In this document: positions 17,200 through 24,920 of the stretch, piece after piece
Layout of the letters: every line of letters begins with the position of its first letter
Numbering within the stretch: position 1 is the first letter of the stretch
NCBI GenBank assembly: GCA_965220305.1
Contig: OZ244817.1
Span: 992,001-1,056,000, forward strand
DNA from: G965220305 sp965220305
GTDB lineage: Bacteria > Chloroflexota > Dehalococcoidia > Lucifugimonadales > UBA3495
DNA length: 64,000 nt
Direction of reading: 5' to 3'
Notes under the pieces: generated by a model
What the model saw: the letters and a program-made list of their open reading frames with translations, nothing else
Database searches by the model: none
What the model was told of the DNA's origin: nothing
Position numbers and translations under genes: made by a program

Positions 17200-17926
17200 A
17201 TGCCTGAATTGACCTACCTCAGCCTGGGGTGAGGAGTGCAATCCTGGGCCATAGCGGCAATGGTGGCGCTGGGGGACCTCCCGCCGATAGACCTCGCCAT
17301 CCACTCCGACACCGGCCATGAGGCAGCCGGCACCTACGCCCATGCCGAGAAACGGACACTCTGGCTGGCAGAGCACGGCATCCGGGTGGTGACAGTGACA
17401 CCGGAGAACAATAATGTCATCCGCGAGGACTGGGGGAAGAAAAGCGGATCTCCGTCAATCCAGATTCCAGCCTTCACACTAACCCACTCCAACGGGGCCG
17501 CTGGGCAGATTGGCCGGCAGTGCACCCAACAATGGAAGGTGACGCCCATCCGGCGGCATCTGCGAACCATCCTCGGCCCGGGGAGGCTCAAGCCTGGATC
17601 CGTGGAGTGCTGGCAGGGTATCAGCCTGGATGGACTGCGTCGCATGGCTGCAGGAACACGACCTCGACGTGCCGCCTAAATCCGCCTGCGTCTTCTGCCG
17701 ATATCACAATAAGGCAGAATGGCGCCAGCTCAAGCAGCAGGGCGGCAGTGACTGGGACCGCGCCGTGAATGTGGACAAAGCAATCCGGGAAAAGCGGGAC
17801 ACCATGGACGTGTTCATCCACCCATCACGCATCCGCCTGGAAGAGGCGGTACGGATACCCGAGGACGTGGGAGCCCAACAATTGGAGCTGGACATCCCCT
17901 GTGACGGGGGTGCCTGCTTCGTCTAG
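17200..17926 (+). pseudogene. PAPS reductase-like (PP-loop) protein, stop and internal deletion
   Basis: From ATG 17200 the frame gives MPELTYLSLG, then TGA (17230-17232), then GVQSWAIAAMVALGDLPPIDLAIHSDTGHEAAGTY. The family PP-loop is LSLGxGVQS, so the stop sits on the small residue of the loop. Further on, GRQCTQQWKVTPIRRHLR and VECWQGISLD are followed by a jump to another frame at DCVAWLQEHDLDVPPKSACVFCRYH. Compared with relatives the stretch between GISxD and DCxxWL is short, which implies a deletion as well as a frame change. Phage and plasmid versions of this family act in DNA modification or other sulfur/nucleotide chemistry, but the substrate is unknown. Confidence 0.7.
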
Positions 17927-17938
17927 CAGGAAAGAAGA

Positions 17939-18322
17939 ATGCCGGAAAAGGCGAAATTCGTGATCGAACTGGACCTGGACAACCTGGAGGAAATAGCCGG
18001 CATATTCAAGCGGCTGGATATTGAGTTTGACACCGTGGACAACATGATCCGTCTACCACAGGACCTGGTAAGAGAGGCCATATTCACCGGAGCCGACATG
18101 GAGGAGATCCTGACGGCAGCCAATGAATACCTGAGCGAGAACGGTGACTCCCACAGGCTCCTGGAGGAATTCTGGCGGTTACCCCCGGCAATCCGCCGGG
18201 ACGCGATGGAACTACTGACCCTCAGCACAGACTGGCACGATGGGAAATTCATAAACGACATCGACCTCCAGGCCTGGGAGACCTTCAGGGAGCAGCACCC
18301 AGAGGCGATGAGGCCAGCATGA
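17939..18322 (+). CDS. Hypothetical acidic protein upstream of fic
   Basis: This 127-residue intact frame starts at ATG 17939 after AGGAAAGAAG. It is rich in Leu, Glu and Asp (VIELDLDNLEEIAGIFKRL, then RRDAMELLTLSTDWHDGKF). Its TGA overlaps the fic start by four bases (ATGA). That coupling would fit an antitoxin-like or partner role for Fic, but no antitoxin family is recognised and Fic carries its own inhibitory motif. Confidence 0.55.
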   Translation: MPEKAKFVIELDLDNLEEIAGIFKRLDIEFDTVDNMIRLPQDLVREAIFTGADMEEILTAANEYLSENGDSHRLLEEFWRLPPAIRRDAMELLTLSTDWHDGKFINDIDLQAWETFREQHPEAMRPA

Positions 18323-18981
18323 ACGCCAGAGCACAATTCCTGCATCCCCCGGAGGGGAAACTAGTCCCGGATGACCTCCAGCACCTGGCAGAGTCTGCCG
18401 TCAAGGCAATGGAGCAGGCATTTGGAACCAACCTCAGGCGGGAGGAGAGAGACCAGATCCTCAGGACAGAAGCCATCCACTCCGCTGCTATCGAGAACGA
18501 GAACAACCCCGAGAGAATCGCGCAGCACCAACGGGCGCTGGCAGAATTCCTCGCCACACCACTCACCCCCAACTCCCTCCTGGAACTACACCGCAGCATG
18601 ATGGCCGGGCAGAGTCACGCGGACCCCGGCCGATACCGGAGCATCCAGGTGATCATCGGCGAATACCGCCCCCCGAGGCCAGCGCTGGTTCCCTCCCTGA
18701 TGGATGAACTCTTCACCTTCCTGGGGGAAAACGGAAACAACCAGGTGGCACAGGCCACCTGGGCCCACGTGGAATTTGAAAGCATACACCCATTTGCCGA
18801 CGGCAACGGACGGGCCGGCCGGGCAATGCTGCTGCATGTCCTGGGGGTACCCATACCCATAAGCAGGTTCATCTGCTCAACCAGGTCAACCTACTACCAC
18901 CTCTTCCGGAAAGCCGACTGGCCCAGTTGGCTGGAATGGATGGCAGGGGGAATCCTAATGGAGTCCAACATGCGCCTGTAG
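18319..18981 (+). CDS. Fic family AMP transferase-type protein
   Basis: This 220-residue intact protein has the Fic core motif HPFADGNGRAGR (His157 to Arg168), matching HxFx(D/E)GNGRxxR, with the catalytic histidine and phosphate-binding arginine present. An inhibitory helix motif (S/T)xxxE(G/N) occurs N-terminally as SAAIEN (55-60), so this is probably a self-inhibited class II Fic. Fic enzymes transfer AMP or other phosphate groups to protein hydroxyls and often act as toxins or regulators. Overlap with the upstream gene indicates one operon. The target is unknown. Confidence 0.88.
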   Translation: MNARAQFLHPPEGKLVPDDLQHLAESAVKAMEQAFGTNLRREERDQILRTEAIHSAAIENENNPERIAQHQRALAEFLATPLTPNSLLELHRSMMAGQSHADPGRYRSIQVIIGEYRPPRPALVPSLMDELFTFLGENGNNQVAQATWAHVEFESIHPFADGNGRAGRAMLLHVLGVPIPISRFICSTRSTYYHLFRKADWPSWLEWMAGGILMESNMRL

Positions 18982-19139
18982 GAAAAACCGAGTAGGAAGA
19001 AGGGAAGCACAGCAAATCTGACCAGCGAAGCCCCAAGTACGTCCCCGGGCCAGTCTCTCGGTGTTGGTGTCCAGGCCCGGCCCGGGGTAGAAGACCCCCA
19101 GGAACCGGCAGGGCACAACTCTTCAACGGGGGTGGCGAA

Positions 19140-19775
19140 ATGCTGGACCGAGAGGTACTGGTGATCAAACCGGAGGAAGGAATCAGGGCTGGATGTCAGT
19201 GCGGGCGATGCTCCTGCCTGGGACTCCGGCAACCTCAACTGCCGATGGCCGAGTCCTGGCTGATCCAGCGGGGGTGGCCGGAGGACCACCAGGACGACGC
19301 CCCCCGGATGAAGTTCATCCGCACCTTCAGCTTCGCCGTCATCACCGGAGCCGCGATTCAACTGATAAGGCAGTACAGCCCCATCCTGGAAGTTGGCGCG
19401 GGGACGGGCTACTGGGCAATGGAACTCTCCAAGGCGGGAGTCAACACAGTCGCCACCGACCCCACGCCGGGAATGTACTTCGAGGGCAGCCCCAGGTGGT
19501 CCAGGATAGACCTGGTGGACGGGCTGGAAGCGATGGAAAAACATCCCGGCCGCAACCTTCTGCTATGCTGGCCGGAAATGGAAGCATGGCCCGCCGAGGT
19601 GGTGGCGGACTTCAGCGGCAAGCACGTCATCTACGTGGGTGAACCGCGCAACGGCTGCACCGGCAACGGCCGGATGTTCGACCTGCTGGAAGAGAGGTAC
19701 GATCTGGAAGCACGGCTGGAGATTCCCCGGTTCCAGCGAATGCACGACGAACTGGAAATCTGGCGTAGGAGGTAA
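19140..19775 (+). CDS. SAM-dependent methyltransferase-like protein
   Basis: The frame from ATG 19140 encodes 211 residues. A class I methyltransferase motif I is clear: ILEVGAGTGYWAMELSKAGV, followed by TVATDPTPG at the acidic strand. The LLLCWPEMEAW and VIYVGEPRNGCTGNGRMFDLL segments resemble small methyltransferase-like proteins found on plasmid-type elements. An N-terminal CQCGRCSC cluster could bind metal. The substrate is unknown. The 158-base gap upstream has no gene. Confidence 0.75.
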   Translation: MLDREVLVIKPEEGIRAGCQCGRCSCLGLRQPQLPMAESWLIQRGWPEDHQDDAPRMKFIRTFSFAVITGAAIQLIRQYSPILEVGAGTGYWAMELSKAGVNTVATDPTPGMYFEGSPRWSRIDLVDGLEAMEKHPGRNLLLCWPEMEAWPAEVVADFSGKHVIYVGEPRNGCTGNGRMFDLLEERYDLEARLEIPRFQRMHDELEIWRRR

Positions 19776-19782
19776 GCGAAGG

Positions 19783-20073
19783 ATGATACCCACTCGGATG
19801 ATCAAGAAACACATGGCGGAACTGGAGGGACCGGAGCTGGACCAACTCCTGGTCAGCCTCTACCAGTCCTACCAGGAGATTCACCAACCCATCCTCCCCA
19901 GGGATAAGACAGTGCGGATGGAGAGATTCGAACGCTGGCTTCATGCCGTCAACCTGAAGAACAACGAGGAAATCGCGACGATGAAGGTGGAGAGCATATT
20001 CGCCCAGGAACTCCCCAAGCTGCGGGCTGCATGGGAGATGATCAGGGCGGAGGCCACCGGGGAAGAGAGATGA
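19783..20073 (+). CDS. Hypothetical helical protein
   Basis: This 96-residue frame starts at ATG 19783; AGGAGG lies just upstream across the previous stop. The sequence (MIKKHMAELEGPELDQLLVSLYQSY, then ESIFAQELPKLRAAWEMIRAEA) is helical. Its stop overlaps the next start. No family is recognised. Confidence 0.5.
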   Translation: MIPTRMIKKHMAELEGPELDQLLVSLYQSYQEIHQPILPRDKTVRMERFERWLHAVNLKNNEEIATMKVESIFAQELPKLRAAWEMIRAEATGEER

Positions 20074-20690
20074 ACCATGAGGGAAGCAGGCCCCCCAGCC
20101 AGCAGAGTAAGACCCCGGTGAGAACCAGTGACCAGGCGGCCCCCAGGGACCGGAGGTTGGTCCACCGACTGTCCCAGATGACGTTGGAGACAGACCTTCC
20201 CTGGGACCTGGAACACATCACGAGTCCCCGGGTGGAGATCATCCACCAGTCCGACCTCGCGAGATACTGGAGCTTCATGACCGACCCAACGGCGCCACCG
20301 CCCCTGCCGGTACCCCGCAGCATCATGGAGCCGGGCAGCCCGGGATGGACGGCAGTCTTGCTGGAGGAATTCCACCTGGCGCGGGGGAGCAAGAACTCAC
20401 TGGAGTCCGACTACGGCGGAGAAAACCATGACAACCTGGGCATCTTCCAATCCGGGCATAGCGCCAAACACATCCTGGTGACCCACGTGGACCGCACCGG
20501 CGACTTCTACGCCGAGAACCCGTACACCGGGAGGGTGGCGCTGCTGGGCATCGTCACCCCAGAGTTCACCGAACAGGAAGTCCACCAGGGATTCGAGGAC
20601 TGGGCCGATGGGGTCGGCCCGGGCCGACCCCTATCGTGGTTCCAGGAAAAGATAGCAGCCTTCAACTCCGCGCACCCCCCAACCGGGTAG
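20070..20690 (+). CDS. Hypothetical protein
   Basis: This 206-residue frame starts at ATG 20070, overlapping the previous stop by ATGA. The N terminus is Ser/Pro/Gln rich and likely disordered. The central part has FHLARGSKNSLESDYGGENHDNLGIF and HILVTHVDRTGDFYAENPYTGRVALLGI, a mixed alpha/beta pattern. No known motif is recognised. It belongs to the same run of coupled genes. Confidence 0.5.
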   Translation: MNHEGSRPPSQQSKTPVRTSDQAAPRDRRLVHRLSQMTLETDLPWDLEHITSPRVEIIHQSDLARYWSFMTDPTAPPPLPVPRSIMEPGSPGWTAVLLEEFHLARGSKNSLESDYGGENHDNLGIFQSGHSAKHILVTHVDRTGDFYAENPYTGRVALLGIVTPEFTEQEVHQGFEDWADGVGPGRPLSWFQEKIAAFNSAHPPTG

Positions 20691-20705
20691 GGCACGAGAC
20701 TGAAT

Positions 20706-21485
20706 ATGACTCTGAAAAGAGGGCCAAACAGTCTCGAATCCCCATTTCAGAAGAATGGAGCCACTTCCCCGGAACCCCCTATGCCCACATATTCAATGAA
20801 GAACCAGAGCCAAGAGGACCAAGAAACGCCAATGCCGGAAATAGAGAACCCCGAGGAACCCGTGAACCCCGAGGAAGAAACGAAGTCACCCAGACTGTGG
20901 ACAGTCAGCGCCGGCGGATTCAGCGCCACCGCGGACGCCTTCGCCACCATACCCCGGGGGAACAGCGACATCCTGGACCACGACATCTGGTTCCTCTCCA
21001 TGGTGGGACCCCAGACCGCGGTCAAAGCGGTCTGGGCCGCCCTCCTGAACTCGCCTCCAGCAGCCGCTTACCTGACGCCGGGAGCCGAGGGACTGGCGCT
21101 GGAGGAGGGATACCGCCGCTGTTGGATCCCGGAGATCAGCGTGGGAACCTGGACCACCCGGATAACCAGGATGGCCCAGGGCATGGGTTACCACGCGATG
21201 GTCTACACCCGCATGGCGGAGCACAGCTTCGAGCAGGTGGACTTCCTGCTGGTGGCCCAGGAAGAGGCCGATGCCCCCAGCCTGCACCACCGGTTCCTGG
21301 ACCGACGTATATCCCTCCCCCTGCATTACTCATGGGCCGGATGGCTCTGGGAACGGGGAATCGCAAAAGGGGAGACCACCCCCCTGGAATGCAACGGCAT
21401 CCACGCCTGGAGGTGCATACCCAACGAGGCCCAACTGGGGAAGGACCTGAGCGAAGCCATCAGGTACGGGCAAATCGAGCTGTAG
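20706..21485 (+). CDS. Hypothetical protein with disordered N terminus
   Basis: This frame encodes about 259 residues. Residues 1-60 are Pro/Glu rich and low complexity. The folded part begins near WTVSAGGFSATADAF and includes YHAMVYTRMAEHSFEQVDFLLVAQEE and SWAGWLWERGIAKGETTPL. I recognise no family. The real start may be one of the later ATGs (for example MPEIENPEEP). Genes end here until the small frame at 21613. Confidence 0.45.
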   Translation: MTLKRGPNSLESPFQKNGATSPEPPMPTYSMKNQSQEDQETPMPEIENPEEPVNPEEETKSPRLWTVSAGGFSATADAFATIPRGNSDILDHDIWFLSMVGPQTAVKAVWAALLNSPPAAAYLTPGAEGLALEEGYRRCWIPEISVGTWTTRITRMAQGMGYHAMVYTRMAEHSFEQVDFLLVAQEEADAPSLHHRFLDRRISLPLHYSWAGWLWERGIAKGETTPLECNGIHAWRCIPNEAQLGKDLSEAIRYGQIEL

Positions 21486-21612
21486 CCCCAAACACCCAAC
21501 CCCGGACAGCCCGGCGCCAACTCCATCAGGGAGGAAAAATGGGCGACGACATGAAAATTCACTGGAGCAGACCTGCACAGCACTGACCGGTCCAGGCGAA
21601 GACCGCCCCTCC

Positions 21613-21702
21613 ATGGGAGACGACGGATGGCAAGGCTGGCCCACCCCCGACCCCCTGTTGTTCACCGAGGCCATGGACCGGGCCCGCCGGCTGCGGAACT
21701 GA
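21613..21702 (+). CDS. Possible 29-residue protein
   Basis: ATG 21613 opens MGDDGWQGWPTPDPLLFTEA and ends at TGA 21702. Protein-like composition and position 50 bases before the DUF6094 gene are the only support. There is no clear ribosome binding site. Confidence 0.2.
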   Translation: MGDDGWQGWPTPDPLLFTEAMDRARRLRN

Positions 21703-21751
21703 AGGGCCGGATGAAAGAAGACCAAAACCGAGAAGGAGGCGCGACAACCCG

Positions 21752-21880
21752 ATGCGACTCGCCGGAATAGCCAAGGGAGGTTACTACCCCACCCCCAAGA
21801 GATGCGTTGAACTGCTGTCGGAACTGATTTCCGTCCAGACGCCGGAACGCGACGTGAAGCAGGAGACCCTGCGGATAATC
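21752..21880 (+). pseudogene. DUF6094 methyltransferase, N-terminal part before the transposon
   Basis: ATG 21752 follows AAGGAGG. The first 43 codons, MRLAGIAKGGYYPTPKRCVE to QETLRII, are the conserved start of DUF6094 proteins (class I methyltransferase-like, with the YYPTP motif). The coding sequence stops at ATC 21880, where a 6,971-bp IS1595-type transposon begins. The frame resumes at GAC 28860 as DPCCGPGDA, and TLRII plus DPCCG is exactly the expected motif I region. In the inserted state only a short peptide is made here. Confidence 0.85.
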
Positions 21881-21906
21881 GGGGACTATTAGGCTGTCTA
21901 GACCCC
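21873..21906 (+). repeat. Left target duplication and terminal inverted repeat
   Basis: The 8-bp target duplication GGATAATC (21873-21880) is followed by the transposon's left end GGGGACTATTA, then GGCT and GTCTAGA. The last block matches the right end after four mismatches. Confidence 0.9.
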
Positions 21907-22127
21907 GGCCCCGGGAGAACTTGGCCCCCGCACCCGCGCTGTCCTCGACAGTGGCTGGTATTGAATCCCCGGGTCGCACAAATGTCCCCTTGTCATCTAC
22001 TCACAAGTCCCTGGTATGGTCTACAATTGAGTAATGTGGTGACTATTGCCAGCAGCATAAAGGGGTCTAGACGGCTTAATAAAATTCCCATAGCACCCAA
22101 TAACCTTCGGCGTCATGAGAGGTTTCC

Positions 22128-23009
22128 GTGGTTGATAAACCGTTCAATGTAAATATATACAAGGTAGACGTAGTCGACCCAGACGACAGAGTGTCACTAA
22201 CATTCAAGTCGGCGATCGATAAGATTCTGGGCATGCGTCTGGACGCTAGGCATCAAAACCTATACAGAAGATGGCGTCGGCTGGAGTCCGGTCATGTGGA
22301 CACAGAGAGTGGGTGTTATCTTCTTGATTTTCTAAGTTTCAGCTATACAGGCCCAAGCAAAGGATCACTGAGGACGCCCGTCAAACCGTTTGATATGGAG
22401 GGGCCAGATGGACCGGAGGAGTTCGTGCACGAAACTGCCGCTCTATACGATCCGCGCAACGAAATATTCCTGCTCGAAGCAACGGGAAATAGCATAAAGG
22501 GGAAAACTGTCGCTAAATATGTGGGGGGCCTACTGGGTCACAGGAACCGCTTCGACATGGTTCCGGCTGTGGAGAAGGAGGTGGCGACACGTGCCCGGCA
22601 AAAGGGCATTATCGGCAAGGTTACTATGAGAATTGCTGTCCCTCCTGCTACCGCGGACGACCATCGTACTGGTAGTATTGACGTTATGGAAGCTCTTGCC
22701 AACGATTACGGTGCCCAATTTATGGAAGTCCGCCTCTGGGTTAGAGGCGGTAATTCGATGAATCACGGTTCCGTATGGCAGACGCTTAATAGACTGATAG
22801 GACGTGGCGAGGACGAAGTCAAAGTCCTTAAAATCGACGCTATGGACGACGACGACACCAAGCTGGAGCTGATTGACTTATTGCAAAACCGCAAGAACAG
22901 AACAACCAGACTACAAGTAGACGATGAGCAAAGAAAGGTACTGTACGAAGCTAAGCAAGAACAATTGCTCTTGTTTTGGAGAGATCACGTTAGGGAAGTC
23001 TACCCATGA
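22128..23009 (+). CDS. Uncharacterised soluble protein, first gene of a two-gene cargo module
   Basis: This 293-residue protein starts at GTG 22128 (GAGAGG at 22116). It contains LDFLSFSYTGPSKGSL, then FVHETAALYDPRNEIFLLEATGNSIKGKTVAKYVGGLLG, then a C-terminal half with VRLWVRGGNSMNHGSVWQTL. The pattern recalls uncharacterised families of the DUF6731 type, but I am not sure. There are no membrane helices. Its TGA overlaps the start of the membrane protein gene (ATGA), so the two are translated together. A soluble sensor or effector coupled to a small membrane protein is a common layout in abortive-infection systems; that role is inference. Confidence 0.7.
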   Translation: MVDKPFNVNIYKVDVVDPDDRVSLTFKSAIDKILGMRLDARHQNLYRRWRRLESGHVDTESGCYLLDFLSFSYTGPSKGSLRTPVKPFDMEGPDGPEEFVHETAALYDPRNEIFLLEATGNSIKGKTVAKYVGGLLGHRNRFDMVPAVEKEVATRARQKGIIGKVTMRIAVPPATADDHRTGSIDVMEALANDYGAQFMEVRLWVRGGNSMNHGSVWQTLNRLIGRGEDEVKVLKIDAMDDDDTKLELIDLLQNRKNRTTRLQVDDEQRKVLYEAKQEQLLLFWRDHVREVYP

Positions 23010-23476
23010 CACCCGCCAGAATCCAGTTGATATTACCCTTCCTAGTAGCTACTTTGGCGTCTGCGATCATCGTCGTAATACTGTTCGTTTCTGGCAACGG
23101 TGGACTGTTTCAGGTAACACCATCGGCGACCCTGACATTTGGTGTCGTTATAGCCGGGTTCGCGGGTACGCAACGCAATATGTTCATCAACATGCAGGAC
23201 TCAACAGTCCTCCGGTTTGCGGTCAGAACTGGTTACTACAAAGATGTACTGAAGTATCTCGCTCGCTGCATATGGGCGGGTCTGTTCGTGTCGGTGGTCT
23301 CATTGTTGGGCTTTATTGCTACAGATTATAAGACAGTCCAGATGGTGTGGCTGGTATCGTTGGGGTTTTCCGTGACTCTTGCTATGGCGACCCTAATCCA
23401 GAACGAAATCCTTATGGGGCGAATATCTGCACGTTATATGGAGGACAGGGTCAGCGATAGTGACTGGCCCCGCTAA
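23006..23476 (+). CDS. Four-helix membrane protein, second gene of the cargo module
   Basis: This 156-residue protein starts at ATG 23006, overlapping the previous gene by four bases. Hydrophobic segments at about residues 7-30, 38-56, 86-107 and 111-133 give four likely membrane helices, with a charged loop (QRNMFINMQDSTVLRF) between helices 2 and 3. No family is recognised. Strict coupling to a soluble partner suggests a membrane complex, possibly a pore-forming effector; this is untested. Confidence 0.7.
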   Translation: MTPARIQLILPFLVATLASAIIVVILFVSGNGGLFQVTPSATLTFGVVIAGFAGTQRNMFINMQDSTVLRFAVRTGYYKDVLKYLARCIWAGLFVSVVSLLGFIATDYKTVQMVWLVSLGFSVTLAMATLIQNEILMGRISARYMEDRVSDSDWPR

Positions 23477-23729
23477 AAGGAGCGCCGTCACCGGGGAACT
23501 ATCCAGTCCGCTCAATTCCCGGTTCCCTGCCCCTGACTGGCTTACGGAAGCCCTGCGCCCTTCTCTCTACCGCTTTGTCCTGTTGGACGCAGGATTGTAC
23601 CATTGCTTTATGCGGGGATTATTGATGATTTTCGATATCGGGTTCTCAGACCGGGCCTCCCACTGAGGCCGCCGGAACCGTAGCCCATTCCCTGCCTCAC
23701 ACCGAATCCGCCCCAATAGAACAGCACCA

Positions 23730-23768
23730 GGCAACCGCAACCACGCATTGGCATTGGTTGCGGTTGCC
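23730..23768. repeat. 14-bp perfect inverted repeat
   Basis: GGCAACCGCAACCA (23730-23743) and TGGTTGCGGTTGCC (23755-23768) form a perfect stem with an 11-base loop. It lies just upstream of a promoter-like sequence. It has no T run, so it could be an operator or a structured RNA rather than a terminator. The 253 bp before it (23477-23729) contain no gene I can support. Confidence 0.65.
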
Positions 23769-23773
23769 GTTGT

Positions 23774-23803
23774 TTGTGGATTGCTTTTGCGGTTGTTTAT
23801 AAT
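23774..23803 (+). promoter_or_regulatory. Putative sigma-70-type promoter
   Basis: TTGTGG (23774-23779), an 18-base spacer and a consensus TATAAT (23798-23803) lie 57 bases upstream of the ATG of the small membrane peptide at 23860. Confidence 0.5.
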
Positions 23804-23859
23804 GGGGGAGTCCCGTCATCTCAAGTTCTCTTGGGAAATCTGACGGGGAGGAGGACGCT

Positions 23860-23937
23860 ATGGAGGGATTCCTTCTTGGCGTATTCCTTGTCGCTTGCCT
23901 TTTGGGTGGCGCTGCTATAGGCGCCATCCGAGGCTAG
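23860..23937 (+). CDS. 25-residue hydrophobic membrane peptide
   Basis: ATG 23860 is preceded by GGGGAGGAGG, an exceptionally strong ribosome binding site, and by a consensus -10 box. The peptide is MEGFLLGVFLVACLLGGAAI followed by a short basic end (GAIRG). It is almost entirely one membrane helix. Such peptides can be small membrane regulators or type I toxin-like peptides. No antisense RNA is identifiable by eye. It is too short for most gene finders. Confidence 0.5.
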   Translation: MEGFLLGVFLVACLLGGAAIGAIRG

Positions 23938-24062
23938 GGCGACACACGGAGCGGGTGGCACAACCACCCGCCCCACTCTCGGATTCTCCCCGTCCGTACC
24001 AATTTAGACCAGATGTTCGGGTAGGCGCAAGTACCATGTGGGACGCCACACGTCCTATTACT

Positions 24063-24293
24063 TTATTCCGTCCCACGGCCCCCCTGTTCCCTCTCAAGCC
24101 TTCGCAATTCCCGTTGCCTCTGCTGTTCCACGCGTTGTGCTGCTTCCCGTTGCTTGCTCAACAAGTAATTGTAGCCAGCAATACCGAAATTAACTGTTGC
24201 TACAAACATCATCCCCCCACCTATGCGGTATTCTCCCATTGCGAGAGCCATTGCGCCTATGGTAAGGAAAACAAGTCCGACAAATATAGCCAT
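24063..24293 (-). CDS. Small membrane protein with charged tail
   Basis: This 76-residue protein is on the minus strand. Two hydrophobic segments (IFVGLVFLTIGAMALAMG, and MMFVATVNFGIAGYNYLL) are followed by a very basic, glutamine/arginine-rich coiled tail (QREAAQRVEQQRQRELRRLE). A GGGG-type site precedes the start. No family is recognised. It is cargo of the IS1595 transposon. Confidence 0.55.
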   Translation of the reverse strand: MAIFVGLVFLTIGAMALAMGEYRIGGGMMFVATVNFGIAGYNYLLSKQREAAQRVEQQRQRELRRLEREQGGRGTE

Positions 24294-24538
24294 ACCTATA
24301 CAAACCCCTTTTAGTTCAAATTGTTAGACAGCCAAGCCTCTGAAAGCAAAAGTTCGGGCTCCAAGGTGGAACGGAGCCGCAGGCGGTCTGGAATCCTTGA
24401 CACCCCCTAATGACTGGTCGTCAATACACTGGCTGTTGCCCCACACACAGGTGTACTATAGTGTAGTAGGGTGCCGTCGCCGTAGCTAATTTCACGCTCA
24501 CGCACGCGAATTTGGTGTCCAAACTTCGGGGGGGCAAC

Positions 24539-24817
24539 ATGGTAGAGGCAGACTCCGCTATGCTTGGAATCGCCGTAGCCATTTTGCTGGTTGTGTTTGG
24601 TTTTCTTATTTCGATTCATTACCGGCTGGGCAAACTGGATGGGCTAGAAAACAAAATGGACGAGATGCGGCAAGAGCTACGACAGGAGTTACGACAAGAA
24701 ATGCGAGATGGCTTTGACCGCATGATCAATGCTATGACCCACCATGAACACGACAAAGACAGCAAAGACATCTTCCGAATACCGCCTCCTGTCCCCAACC
24801 CGACCGATGATAATTAG
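24539..24817 (+). CDS. Membrane-anchored coiled-coil protein
   Basis: This 92-residue protein starts at ATG 24539 right after GGGGGGGCAAC. It has one membrane helix (AMLGIAVAILLVVFGFLIS), then a coiled coil with the short repeat RQELRQELRQEMRDGFDRM, then a His/Asp-rich segment (THHEHDKDSKD). The layout recalls small phage or toxin accessory membrane proteins. No named family is recognised. It is transposon cargo. Confidence 0.6.
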   Translation: MVEADSAMLGIAVAILLVVFGFLISIHYRLGKLDGLENKMDEMRQELRQELRQEMRDGFDRMINAMTHHEHDKDSKDIFRIPPPVPNPTDDN

Positions 24818-24920
24818 GTGGAGGGTTCTTAGTACCCCGGGTGAACGCCGGATTCTGTTTACTATTGTTAACATAGACCCCGCCATCCGCTACGATACGG
24901 CTCGCAGGACGCCGCACGTC

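Noticed and set aside
6775..17232. Reassigned stop codons (TAG or TGA read as an amino acid) to explain in-frame stops in several element genes
   Set aside because: TAG ends the copy A and copy B proteins, the nuclease and the 3988 gene, and TGA ends dnaN and others with tight overlaps. Both are therefore normal terminators here; nonsense changes are simpler.
23460..23666. 68-codon frame after the cargo membrane protein
   Set aside because: Its start is inside the upstream gene with no binding site, and its composition is not protein-like.
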